A stretch of 64,000 nucleotides of DNA from Dendrophyllia cribrosa (Eukaryota > Cnidaria > Anthozoa > Scleractinia > Dendrophylliidae), in assembly GCA_024195265.1 (NCBI GenBank), contig JAJLRJ010000002.1:52320043-52384042 (forward strand). The letters are read 5' to 3'. A program made the position numbers and the translations under genes. Shown here in pieces: positions 1-9,340 of this stretch. Numbering within the stretch: the stretch's first letter is position 1; each line of letters opens with the position of its first letter. Below the pieces are notes generated by a model. That model did not search any database, was not told the DNA's origin, and saw only the letters and a program-made list of their open reading frames with translations.

Positions 1-146
1 AAATACCCCCCAAAAATCCCTACTTCACTCAAGCCATCCCACAAAATACTTGCCCCAAAAATGTTCTCACCAAAAAAATCCTGGAATCGAAAATTTCAAA
101 CCCCAAAAAATCCTTCGCACATCCCTGTCACTTTAAATTCGGAGAA

Positions 147-173
147 CCCCCCCCCCCCCCCCCCCCCCCCCCC
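147..173. repeat. poly(C) tract, 27 nt
   Basis: An uninterrupted run of C. Similar poly(G)/poly(C) runs recur through the window and several lie in the inverted ends of small transposons. For this one no partner run is visible inside the window. Proline- or glycine-rich reading frames across it are artefacts. Confidence 0.95.
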
Positions 174-440
174 TCGTTTTTGTTGTTCCTCGTTTGTCGT
201 GCCTCGGAAACTAAGCAGCGCGAATTCGAGCGAAAAATATATTCGGAGCGATTGCAGAATGCAGGGCCACTTTGGCCCATCTCATTTGCATGTGTCGGAA
301 CTCTTTGTAGAACGAGGTATAATACAATAGGCACTTTTGTTATTCGATGAGATGCAAATAAGGGGCCCAGCCTTGTATGTATAAACTACAGAATTTCTGC
401 AGTTTATACATATCTGCCGCCATGTTCGTTCGTTGCTTAC

Positions 441-533
441 TTTACCGCCTCTTTCCAGGAGCGCCCTGCAAATCTGCTTCCCGATTCCCTGCGCTCCTCC
501 CGTAACAATGGCCACACTTCTTTGGATCTTCAT
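441..533 (-). CDS. HPGD-like: 15-hydroxyprostaglandin dehydrogenase-like SDR, first coding exon (partial gene)
   Basis: Reading leftward from the ATG at 533, a 31-codon exon opens MKIQRSVAIVTGGAQGIGKQ and ends at a good donor (GTAAGC, 435-440). TGGAQGIG is the TGxxxGxG dinucleotide-binding loop of classical short-chain dehydrogenases. The N-terminus, with a nucleotide-binding strand immediately followed by this loop, resembles 15-PGDH, the cytosolic NAD-dependent enzyme that oxidises the 15-hydroxyl of prostaglandins. The catalytic Ser/Tyr/Lys exons are not in the window; the gene must continue beyond the left edge. No stop or frame damage is seen in the exon. Another SDR of the same clan cannot be excluded from 31 residues; the SDR assignment is firm, the 15-PGDH assignment moderate. 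Confidence 0.75.
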
Positions 534-709
534 AGTTTAACGCGTTTATACGCAAATAAAGAAATTGGAAATCCGTTTCTGAGCTTTTTCACTCGATGGA
601 CTTTGAAGCAGAAACTGTCAGGCCATATTGACCAGAAAAAAACGATGGAGACTGGGGATTAGACGGACGGATGTTGTGGACACCTTATGAGTTTTACACA
701 ATGCATTGT

Positions 710-731
710 ATCAATAAATCAATCAATCAAC
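710..731 (+). repeat. short (ATCA)n tail after an AATAAA-like hexamer
   Basis: A few copies of the tetranucleotide follow AATAAA. This layout is typical of the 3' ends of non-LTR retrotransposons. No coding part of an element is recognisable upstream. Confidence 0.35.
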
Positions 732-799
732 TATTATATAAATTTAAGATAGCAAACCTAAATGCAAACCTGCTAATATCTCCGAAAGTGAAGCCTCGG

Positions 800-1030
800 C
801 CAAACGTTCTAACGAATGGGGTTAGTTTCTAGAGAAACTGTGGTGCTGCGTCGGTGCGGGGTTGAAACACGAGAACTTAGTTTTATCGACTGAGTCGATA
901 AGGTAAATTGACCACCGTATAAATTGAATCTTTTTTAAATCTATTAATTTGAATCGTTTTACGGTGGTCAATTTACCTTATCAGCTCTTATCGACTCAAT
1001 CGATAAAACTAAATTCTCGTGTTCAAACGT
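800..1030 (-). repeat. Penelope-like 3' tail arranged as an inverted repeat
   Basis: The stretch 800-924 is the reverse complement of the tail seen at 5425-5480 plus 5697-5740 (shared landmarks: GGTAAATTGACCACCGT, and the GTTTCT/AGAAAC hairpin). The segment 958-1030 repeats part of it in the opposite orientation, so arms of about 60 nt flank a 35-nt AT-rich spacer. This is the kind of head-to-head tail seen in Penelope-like insertions. No reverse transcriptase remains here. Confidence 0.55.
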
Positions 1031-1047
1031 TCTAACATGTTGTTGTA

Positions 1048-1079
1048 CCAGGAGCCCATCAATATTGATGGGCTCCTGG
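1048..1079. repeat. perfect 32-bp palindrome
   Basis: Two 16-nt arms (left arm CCAGGAGCCCATCAAT) meet with no spacer, so the whole stretch equals its own reverse complement. It abuts the Penelope-tail inverted repeat. It could be the centre of a small foldback element. Confidence 0.85.
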
Positions 1080-1329
1080 TTGTACATATTGTTAGCACCC
1101 CATGCGCGCCATGCTAGATGATGTTTGACCAACTCTTTTGTTGGACTATATATGAATGTTTCGTTTTCGATCAAACATTTTGCCAAACATTTCGTTCATT
1201 GCCTTGTTGGGCGCAACAATGTTTGAACGTTTAGCCAGCTTTCCAACATAACAACCCTTGCAACGTTGGGACGTTTAGCCGCGGCGTTGAGCGTCGAAAG
1301 TAAGCGATTGCTTTGGTTTTGCATTGGGA

Positions 1330-1720
1330 GGCGCGGTGGTCTAGTGGTTAGGTTACCTGAAGGTCGGTGGTCCGAGCCTGTTCTCTGCCGTCGTGTTGTT
1401 TCCTTAGACAAGAAACTTTGCTCCACGTTGTCTCTTTCCACCCAGGTGTATAAATGGGTACCGGCGACATAATGTTGGGGGTAACCTTGCGATGGCCGAC
1501 TAGTATCCCATCCAGGGCGGAGTAGTAATACTCCTAGTCGCTTCTAGCCTGCAGAACAGGCCTTATTTTTTAAGCGTTTCAGGTGAGCGCGAAGCGCGTC
1601 TCGCGACTCGCGTTTCGCGCTCACCTTGCTCTCCGCGCGCGCCTGTATCAAAAACGAAAAAGAATTACGCCTGTTCTGCAGGCTAAGTCGCTTCATGCTA
1701 CAGAAACCAGACTTACCTTA
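1330..1720 (+). mobile_element. tRNA-derived SINE (interrupted)
   Basis: The head carries a pol III A box (TGGTCTAGTGG, near 1337) and a weakened B box (GGTCCGAGCC, near 1370). The body contains the conserved SINE-like segment ATCCCATCCAGGG. The sequence reads on to CTAGTCGCTTC, is cut by a 141-bp MITE at 1545-1685, and resumes at the duplicated AGTCGCTTC. An adjoining repeat begins near 1727. The tRNA-like fold of the head is only approximate. Confidence 0.65.
1545..1685. mobile_element. MULE-type MITE with 9-bp target duplication
   Basis: The element begins TAGCCTGCAGAACAGGC and ends with its reverse complement; similarity continues about 25 nt inward with a few mismatches. A second, inner inverted repeat (GGTGAGCGCGAA.../...TTCGCGCTCACC) makes the whole element nearly palindromic. 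The 9-bp direct repeat AGTCGCTTC flanks it at 1536-1544 and 1686-1694. A 9-bp duplication is characteristic of Mutator-like transposases. It has no coding capacity. Confidence 0.85.
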
Positions 1721-1726
1721 CCTACC

Positions 1727-1795
1727 TGTTGGTTTTGCATTTCTACGCTTTGTGATTGGCTTAAAAATCTCGCAATACTTTCTTCAGGTACCAAG
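1727..1795 (+). repeat. partial copy of the interspersed repeat at 6057-6300
   Basis: It matches the start of the longer copy (TTGGTTTTGCATT... CGCTTTGTGATTGGC...ATCTCGC...ACTTTCTT) and then diverges. It lies directly after the SINE. Confidence 0.5.
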
Positions 1796-2086
1796 CCGGA
1801 ATTGCGCATGCATAGTGTTATTTCAGTCAAAAGACTCTGACTTGTACCCAGCAGGTCACCACGTTTATTTGTCGTTTATTTCTAACTCTTGCGATGTTTT
1901 TTTATTACATTTAGTTTTACACTATCGTAATCTTCTTTAAACTCTATAGTTTTGCTACTTTACAAACTAGATTTAAGTCCTCTTGATTTTCTGTGCTGTC
2001 ATTACGTGTGAAAGGACGTCCTCTTCTCAAAGACTCATTCAGGAAAACTTGAAGATGAATTGTTGATTCTGATTTAATTTCACGCC

Positions 2087-4465
2087 TTAGTCTATTCGGT
2101 CGTTAAATGGAATCATTGATTCTTTTTTCCTGATGGGCGAACAGGCCACTTCCGCTGCTTCACAGAGCTGACGAAGGCGAAAAGAAACCTGAATCCAAAA
2201 AAAAATATATATGATTGTGATTACGTTGTAATGGTAGTCCTCTGAAGGGGCGACTGTTGGTGACCGACTGCAGCCTAAGGAGGGGGGCGGGGGAGGGGGG
2301 AGGGGGGTGGTGAGGGGGGGAGCGCGGGAGGGGGGGAGCGCGGGAGGGGGGGAAGGATGGTTTTTAGTGATGGCACCTGTCCGGCTTTCTTTTATACTGC
2401 GGGGGGGAGGGGGGAGGACGGGACACATTAGGGAATGTAAAGTTATGCACGCTTATATTTGTTCACTAGAGAAAAACGTCTGATTGGTTGACAGGCAACC
2501 ACGTGATATGCTCTTGCATTCAGTCAAGTATGTCGACTCGTTGAGAAAAAGAATTAATAACATCAAATGCATTTTACAAGTACGGTAAATATATGAATAA
2601 AGTCCAGTTTTATATGAATCAGTCTATTTTTTCTTATATAAATAAACCATTGGCAAGTATTTCGTATTCAAGCTTATTCAGGAGTGGCTCAATAAGTCAT
2701 AGGAGCCTTTGATTAAAATTGGGTTCATAGTGAAATTGATAGTAATATTGAATTAGAACGATTGACGTAGAAATGTAATCGGTATTCCGGGCTGTTGCTT
2801 AAATGAGAGGATGATAGTCAAAGAGTGACCAAAATTGAGCTAAGAATAACTGACACATTTACACTAGTATCGCAGAATCGCACAACCTTGAGGCAATGAC
2901 ATTTTGATTGTTTCTTCCATGGTAAAAATTAAGTTGGTCTTTTTAGGCGCCGGGTCGGAACACATCGTTTGAAAAAACAAAAACTGACACCAGTTGTGGC
3001 TACTCCGCCTGTGGTTTTATTTACGAAAACTTTCGACGGCTTTCAGTTCATTGATCAAGCTTGTTTCGCAAGTGCACAATTTGACAGCCGCCTCCCTGAA
3101 AGGTCCTGAAAGGCGCGTAATAGCTACACAAATAATAAAAAAATTATTAACGTTTGAGACAGTTTGTCTCACCGATGCCTACTCAAATGAAAATGTAGCA
3201 AATAGTCATCAGAGATAAGCGAAGTAACTTTTATAAAGACCTCCGATTAATAAATATCTTTCCGATGCCTCCAGAAACGGGTATGAATTAAAACGTCAAA
3301 TCGGAAATTAAACTTTTGCCCTATTGAACGAATGACACTCGACGGACACTAGGGTAACAAATTCTTGACATGTCCTGATAGAATCTCGTGGAGAACACTT
3401 TCTCGGAACTCTCTGTCAAGAAGCATGTTTCGTAGTTCGTGAAGCCATAGTTAGCAAGTTATCAGTTTTAATATTCTGTGTTCTCCAGAAATATTGCTGT
3501 GTTCTCCAGAAATATTGCATATGGATCTGTCTTTTATCTAATGCATTTGTAATTCAAGTGATAAGCATAGAGGCCCGTAGCAAAGAAAAAAATGATTCAG
3601 ATGTCTGATGATTTTCAGTTGATTTTCATCCATTTGATATGGAAATTGCAAGCGATAATAGAATCGAAAATCAGAGAAAAGCATTAATTAGCTTTTTGAA
3701 GTGGGAGAAAATGAAGACTGTCGAAATTGTGAGCATCCAAATGAAAGTGGTAAAATGTTTCGTTCTGACAAGCTACTAAGGTCTTCCCAAGAGCGCCAAA
3801 AAATCAAAATTCAAGAAAAAAAAATCTAAATTTCATTTTGTAAAATACTGAAAAACAAATGGTACCATGCGAAAGTACTGCTGAAGAGGCTTCATTTGAA
3901 TGGTCACACCATAGGATTTCGTCCACAGACTCAAAAGTTAGAACAAATGATACCATGCAAAAGTACTGCTGAAGAGGTTTCATTTGAATGGTCACATCAT
4001 AGGATTTCGTCGGCAGACTCAAAAGTTATAACTACACTACATGTCCTTATAATTGACTCTCGGAGTAACATGCCGGCTAATTGTGAGAATTTGCATTTGA
4101 AACGTAAAGTTATACAATTTACCTATTTTCGGGAAATCTATTGTCATGTTTGCCGTAAATCATAGTACCCTACCTTTTGTTTAGGAAGATTGAGAAAGGA
4201 ACTCCTCTAGCAGGGTCCATCAATCAAAGCTTTGTGAATTCGACTCAGTTTATTGACTTCCAAAAAAATATCCGCATAGTTCAGTGTTCCGCTGGGGAAA
4301 AAAGCAACTGAAAGGCATTGTTCTTACCTCTGCGTTCCGATGTATTTGCGACCTTTTCCCACGGCTGCCGATATTTCCAACTCCGGCTGTAAAACAATTC
4401 ACTCGCGGATACATAGCCACTGCAAGAAATACCACTAATAGAAGGACAGAGAATCTAGAAATCAT
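2087..4465 (-). CDS. small secreted peptide precursor A (two exons: 4465-4328 and 2188-2087)
   Basis: Exon 1 (138 nt, 46 codons) begins at the ATG at 4465 and encodes a clear signal peptide: MISR, a hydrophobic core FSVLLLVVFLAVAM, and a likely cleavage near VNC. A short linker with a dibasic RGKR site follows. It ends at GAG|GTAAGA. Exon 2 follows a TTTTTTTTGGATTCAG acceptor and codes 33 residues plus TAA, with cysteines at exon positions 9 and 16 (C-x6-C) and an RKK triplet. The intron is phase 0, about 2.1 kb. The predicted product is 79 residues; cutting at KR would leave a basic peptide of about 41 residues with one possible disulfide. Gene B (9341-12285) shares this architecture, including exon-2 length and cysteine positions. 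The splice join is my prediction. I do not recognise the family; a neuropeptide, an antimicrobial or another secreted peptide are all possible. Confidence 0.6.
2276..2420. repeat. G-rich polypurine tract with a GAGCGCGGGAGG sub-repeat
   Basis: A strongly G-rich tract on the plus strand has several G runs of four or more and two copies of GAGCGCGGGAGGGGGG. It lies in the intron of peptide gene A, upstream of its last exon. It could form a G-quadruplex on the non-template strand. Confidence 0.8.
2430..3855. other. intron of peptide gene A, nothing recognised
   Basis: AT-rich sequence with no supported exon, RNA gene or named repeat. One small direct repeat occurs at 3478-3520 (two copies of GTGTTCTCCAGAAATATTGC). 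An RFX-like imperfect X-box (GTTGACAGGCAAC) lies near 2488. Confidence 0.5.
3858..4028 (-). repeat. two tandem ~90-bp copies of a satellite also present at 13490-14250
   Basis: Both units contain ATACCATGC.AAAGTACTGCTGAAGAGG...GGATTTCGTC.(A)CAGACTCAAAAGTTA. The reverse complement (TTTGAGTCTGTGGA.GAAATCCT...CAGTACTTTC) is the core of the array at 13.5-14.2 kb, so this copy is inverted relative to that one. Confidence 0.8.
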
Positions 4466-4469
4466 GTTA

Positions 4470-5340
4470 AGGTGAAAATGTGCTGGGCAACACGGCGTGC
4501 TGTCTAAACCTGTTCCGAGTATGAGTTTGATGCGAAGTACAACTCCTTGCAACCTCAGTTATAAATTTATCGCTTCACTGACAGCAAGTTCCGGCCAGTA
4601 CTGAAAAGCCAGTTTAAGGTCTTTGTAACGGTCGATAAAGATCATCAAAGCACTTCATAATGCTCTTAAAATTGCGTAGAGTTACCTTTAGTTAGTTTAA
4701 TTTCCGTATTTCTTGACACATCAGTCTTTCCATTGAAATCCGACAGTTCACTATGTAACAACTCTTAGACTCAAATATCACGAATAAATTGCAGTTGACA
4801 GCCGCAGTTCAAGCTACACTCAAGCCTGAGGGAGAGTTTAGTAATCCAGTACTTTTGAATACTTGCTACTCTTTTTTTCAGGCACTCATACAAATATGGA
4901 CGCTCAATTTGGCAACTGTTAGCGCATAGGTTGTTTTTATTTCGGTATAAGGACATAATAAGCTGTCAAGAAATAAGCGCAAACAAATGTTTCACTTCAT
5001 AACTGAGCACTAGCTACAAAGGGAAAACCGTTTCCAACCGTTTTATGGGTGGTAATTCCTGCAAGTGTCATGTTGGAGGAGGAACAGTTGGGCATGTGTG
5101 CCATCGATGTGTAACTCTTTCCAAGATGGTGGTCTATTGTAACCCTATCCAACAATTTAAAACATTATGATAGTTGGTTATATGCACCCAACTGTATCTG
5201 GAGTAAAACTGAGAAAAAAATTTAAACTTCCTTGTGCAGTTCAAATATAACTGAAGCATGCAAGCGAAGTGCAACAACTTGTTACAGACTCATCTTAAAT
5301 TTAGCTGCCTTATCCCTAAGAAAGAGAAGCGTTGTGATGT
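4470..5340. other. intergenic, nothing recognised
   Basis: This holds the presumed promoter side of peptide gene A; an AT-rich ATAAATTTATAA lies about 100 nt upstream of its ATG on the minus strand. No exon or named element is supported. Confidence 0.4.
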
Positions 5341-5377
5341 AACGGTGAGCGCGTCACACCTTCAACCAGAGCGGATT

Positions 5378-5412
5378 CGCTCTGACGAAGAGCTAGCGCT
5401 CGAAACGTCAGA
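5378..5412 (+). ncRNA. hammerhead ribozyme motif (Penelope type, short stem III)
   Basis: The order CTGACGA, a GAGC-TAGC-GCTC hairpin (stem II), GAAAC, GTC matches the hammerhead core CUGANGA...GAAA...NUH. Stem III is only AC/GU, as in the minimal type-I hammerheads described in Penelope-like elements, which work as dimers. Stem I is weak here (only two pairs next to the core), so activity of this copy is doubtful. Confidence 0.55.
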
Positions 5413-5507
5413 GTTTTTAATCTCTTTACGATGGCCAATTTACCTTATTACCGAACTCAGTCGACAAAGCCAAATTTTAATTTTCTACTTCCCCACCGGC
5501 GCAGCAC

Positions 5508-5696
5508 TAGGGCGTAGCTGGGGGGGGGGGGGGGGGGGGGGTCCTGGAGTGCCCGTGATCCCCGATTTGTGAGAAAATTTTAGTAAAACACAGTGTGGAT
5601 GTCGACATGATAAAAATCTGGTAAGTACCCTGGGTGTGACACAGTGTGACCCCCCCCCCCCCCCCCCCTCCTTTGAAAAATCCTAGCTACGCATCT
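5508..5696. mobile_element. hAT-like MITE with poly(G)/poly(C) subterminal tracts
   Basis: The ends are TAGGGCGTAGCT and, inverted, AGATGCGTAGCT. Inside each end lies a homopolymer run, G on the left (about 5520-5541) and C on the right (about 5650-5669), so the runs belong to the inverted repeat. The direct repeat GCAGCAC flanks it at 5501-5507 and 5697-5703; one more base would give 7 of 8 matches, fitting a hAT 8-bp duplication. It interrupts the Penelope tail. Confidence 0.7.
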
Positions 5697-6056
5697 GCAG
5701 CACCACAGTTTCTTTAGAAACGAACCCGTTTTTTCAACCTGAAGGTGTGGTTCCAGCTATCTAGTCCCAGGAGTACAAATAGTTACCGGTAAAAATGGGG
5801 CAGTACGCAACTCTTACAAGGTCTTCTCTGATTTGCTGAGAAAACAATAGAACAGACAACACAACAATGGACCCTAGCCCTGAAAACAACAGAGCTGAAT
5901 GATACCCAGGTCCAATGAAATTAGAGGTTGTTAAGAGCTGCGTGGTATCTGGTGAAAATAATGCTGGACGTACAACCTACTGATAGACTAACATCCCACC
6001 TCCTAATAACAGACAGGTTAATTAGAGCAGTGTTGAAAGTAATTTCGCATTTTCTT

Positions 6057-6300
6057 TGGTTTTGCATTGCTTCATAACGCTTTGTGATTGGCCAAAAGAT
6101 CTCGCTCACTTTCTTATCACCAATCAGAAGTAAAACCAAAACCAATCGTGACTTGCTCGCACGCGTTTTCCCGCGCTTGCGGCCAGCTACATGTATTTGC
6201 TTCGAGTTCTGATTGGTTTATTGGATTGCCTGCGAGTTCTGTGTTTGGTCAGAGTAATTCTTTTGTTTTGATTTTATGACACTCAATTGAAAACCGCTCT
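6057..6300 (+). repeat. interspersed repeat (no coding), long copy
   Basis: It begins TTTGGTTTTGCATTGCTTC and ends near ACACTCAATTGAAAACCGCTCT. It contains several ATTGG/CCAAT boxes (GTGATTGGCC, CCAATCAGA, CTGATTGG). A partial second copy at 1727-1795 supports a repeat family. The class is not recognised; it could be a MITE or an LTR fragment. Confidence 0.5.
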
Positions 6301-6399
6301 AAAAGTTACTGAAATAAACAGACGAACCTCCATGGGCGACCACTTTTCCAAAATCAGAGACCAAGTTTTTTTCACACTTAAGGTGGATCGATCGAGGTT

Positions 6400-6419
6400 G
6401 GCGTTGCCATGGCAACGCC
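6400..6419. promoter_or_regulatory. palindromic RFX X-box
   Basis: A perfect 20-bp palindrome with the core GTTGCCATGGCAAC (6403-6416), an ideal match to the RFX X-box (GTYNCC..RGNRAC). RFX factors commonly regulate ciliary genes in animals. No start codon with gene support is adjacent, so function is not shown. Confidence 0.45.
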
Positions 6420-7051
6420 ATTGGGCTTTTAAGTAGGGCCTCAAAACAGACATATCTTCAATTATCTTTAAAATTCCACGGTGAATTCTGTTTAAATTTT
6501 GCATACGGCCTTCGACCCCTGTGTTCTACCCGAGTACCAACTTTAAAAAAAATCTGTCAGAAATTTTAAAGAAAAAACGCGTATTTTAGAATTCGTTGGT
6601 AATTTTTTTCTCTGTTGACAGAATTTTTTGAAAATCGCGTAAAACGCACTTTGGATAGAACGAAGTCAACATGCAAAAAATGAAAAAAATTTACCGAGCG
6701 GAAGCGGAAGTGTGGACTTCGAAAGTTTCAAATTTCTGAAAATTTTGACACGACAAGATCGGCAATTACGCATGCGTGGCAGTTGTCACGCCACTCCTCC
6801 ACGCGGATTTTGTGGTCGATTTGCGGATGTTATTCTTGTTTATTCATTTATAGACAAATCTCTTTCGCACTGTGCAGCTTTTTGTGAGATAGAAACTGTT
6901 ATCTTTTGGATGAATCGTGTCTAGTAATGGCTGGTACATCACTTGCCTTCGAAATGATTAACAATTCTGGCTAAAATCGCTGGATGCTTTGTTCCTCGTG
7001 GTGTGGATGGAATCGCTGCTGTCGGCGCTCTGCTCAAAATTGCGAGCCTCT

Positions 7052-7832
7052 CTAGAGACGCTGTAAGTCCTGGTAGGACAGGCCACTTTCTGCAATTTTT
7101 TGTAGGAGGTTTTGCTTTACCAGCCCATTATTACTCTGAGAAAAGATGTAATCCCTAAAATTGCCATGCTGGAAGCGTTCGTCTAAAAATACCATGTCTT
7201 CGAAAGCGAAGGAGGCGGGATTTACATTGCCGTTGTTTACAACGACGGGGATTGAAATAATAATAAATACGCGATGGAGAGCAAAGACATCTTCCAAAGC
7301 ATCATGTGCTAAAAAGTTCTTCATTAAAAACAGATTTTAAAACCGATGGAAGATTGCTTCTACAGGGCTTTCCTCCCGGATTGAGCGATTCGGGTGTTTT
7401 GACAACTAGGTGAAGACTGTCGGCGAATAGAATTTTTCATGGATGAAAGTGTTTCTTTGAACTCATGCCTAACTGATAGGAGCCTCTGCGGAGGAGAGAG
7501 CCTAAGACAGCGTAGCAATGTGGGAGTGTCAAAACAAAATAATTGTGGCCGATCAAAACACTGTGGCAATTTGCGATAGCATTACTGGAGAGAAAAGTGG
7601 TGAAATCGCTCAGATGAACAGTATGCACTGGAACGTTTTCTTTGAGCAAAGTTTTCTGGCCATTTATCGATTCCACTGACAGTTTGATAAATCGACTAAG
7701 AAGCGTAGTAGCTGATATTGCATTTTGGGAAAATGCACATAGTAATTGTAAGTGTTTACCTGTTTAGTTATAGCTGCTATTTTATCTAAAGAAGTTGTCT
7801 CCGTGTCAAAAACTACAAATTGATAATCACTG
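7052..7832 (-). pseudogene. DEDD-family exonuclease (PML C-terminal type), decayed
   Basis: Reading leftward from 7832: FVVFDTETTSLDK, the first acidic exonuclease motif (D-E-T); then INGQKTLLKENV; then SVLIGHN, the second motif; then, in another frame, CFDTPTLLRCL; then AHDALEDVFALHRV, the third motif (H-D-A-L-x-D-V); then a tail ending NLLQKIAESGLSYQDL. The order matches the RNase T/DnaQ-like exonuclease domain that follows PML-like proteins in fish and cnidarians. Pieces lie in at least three frames, with a probable intron at 7700-7760 (GTAAAC donor after ITKQ). At least two frameshifts (near 7565 and 7320) make an intact enzyme unlikely. Sequencing error at the frameshifts is the alternative. 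Confidence 0.65.
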
Positions 7833-7834
7833 TA

Positions 7835-8640
7835 GCCGTGTTGTTGTCTTTTCTTGAACGCCAGATCGAAGATTTCCTAATTTTCTCCTTTGAGTATTTC
7901 TGATTTGCTGCTTCATTAAAAGCCATACAACGTCTGCTTCCTTTTTGCTTTTTATTTCCTCTGGTGGTTCGTAGCTGGATAACCCTTTTTTGTGCATTTT
8001 CTTATCTAATTGATGACGAGAATCGACCACAAATGTCATGCAGTGGGTTGGAACTTCGACGCGCACACGCTCTATTGCTGTTTGTTCTTATTAGAAGATG
8101 AACTGTCTTTCCCAACACATTCTGCATTACTCTTTTAATAGAGTTTAGATTAAGAAAATACACTGCCCCTAAAAACAGCCCAAAATAACCCTCTCGTATT
8201 CAGAGGAAAATTGCGTCGATGCGGCCGGGGCTGAGTTGTCGATCGCGAAACCATTCTTCACTGCATTCTTGTCAGGGAACTTTAACCGCCCTGTTTTCTT
8301 TTTCTCGGTAAATCACATTACCACCAAAAGAAAGAAGAATGTAAACCTAGCTTGCATACACGCGAAAAACACAGTCAACCAGGCCGGCGAAAAATAAAAT
8401 TGCGAAAGGAGTGTTGCGGCCATGTTTGTTTATCTTTTTTCTTGCATGACTCAAATTTTTAAAAGTCCCGCGGGTAAATTAGAACCCAATCTGCGCGCGC
8501 CAAAAAAAACTATATCGAGCCACCTTAAATTGCTATAGTCGAAACTTCCTGTTAGCCTCTCTCGTAAACGACGTAAACGACGACAACCACTTAATTTCAA
8601 CGCTGGTGATTTGAATATTTCTATTAATATTTCTATTAAT
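7835..8640. other. intergenic, nothing recognised
   Basis: Mixed sequence with no supported exon. The upstream part of the decayed exonuclease gene may extend into its left end, but no domain is recognisable. Confidence 0.4.
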
Positions 8641-8647
8641 TGCATTT

Positions 8648-9140
8648 CGGTGGTCGCTTATGGTGGGGGAGGAGGGAGGGGGGGGGGGGGGGGGGGGCAG
8701 GGGGTCAAAACCTTCCATTTCCTTTTATCCCCTTCTCTCGCCTCCCGTTCCTTTCCGCTTTGTTCATTCTTGCAGAGAATTTTGACAGCTTGCGAGACAC
8801 TGACATGTGTCATGTCATCTCATCCATGACCTATGACGTAACCGACTTGAAAAGGTTTCCAATTTAACCGGAATTAATGCTGTTTTTTTAGCCTGAGTAC
8901 GAATTTACGTTTTCTCGCAATTAAAATTTTGTTTTAAGTCACGGACGACGTTAAATGGAAGTCAAAACTTAAACGTTGTTGGGTTTCTTGTTTTTGACTA
9001 GACACTAAGCAGTAAAAATTAACGAAAGTTTGCCTTTTTGAATTTCTTTCCCGCTTCCCGTCCTTTCTTCTCCCACCTCCCGTGTTCTCCCGGGCTCCCC
9101 CCCACTGCCTCCCCCCCCACCTTATGGCCGGGTTCGACTG
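8648..9140. mobile_element. candidate MITE with G-rich/C-rich inverted ends
   Basis: The left end reads GGTGGTCGCTTATGGTGGGGGAGG and runs into a long poly(G) tract (8667-8697). The right end, inverted, reads ...CGGCCATAAGGTGGGGGGGGAGG. The interior has pyrimidine-rich blocks (8700-8765, 9045-9090) and no coding. Target duplication was not identified, so the exact boundaries are uncertain. Confidence 0.5.
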
Positions 9141-9340
9141 TAATATATATTCTTGATTAGATGTAAAATACTCACAACAAAACACCCGTTAATGCTTAAA
9201 TACTAGTTTTATTACATGTGAAACTTTATAGATAAATCAGAGCTTCGCCTCTATGACTAGATACTTGCGGTGAACTGGTCAAAGTTCATTCTTCACTTAT
9301 AATTATATTACATGACGTAGGTGATCAGCCGCTGGACATG

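Larger units (their letters stand above)
5345..5760 (+). mobile_element. Penelope-like 3' tail with hammerhead-type motif, split by a hAT MITE
   Basis: This tail follows the order hammerhead motif (5378-5412), GATGGCCAATTTACCTTAT, GCAGCAC, the inserted MITE, then CACAGTTTCTTTAGAAACGAACCC. The same tail is found inverted at 800-924. No reverse transcriptase or GIY-YIG coding is attached. Confidence 0.5.

Noticed and set aside
2087..2428. Reading peptide gene A's last exon as the end of a continuous 113-codon proline-rich protein
   Set aside because: The upstream part is a translation of the G-rich tract; a pyrimidine-rich acceptor at 2189-2205 and the match to gene B favour a spliced exon.
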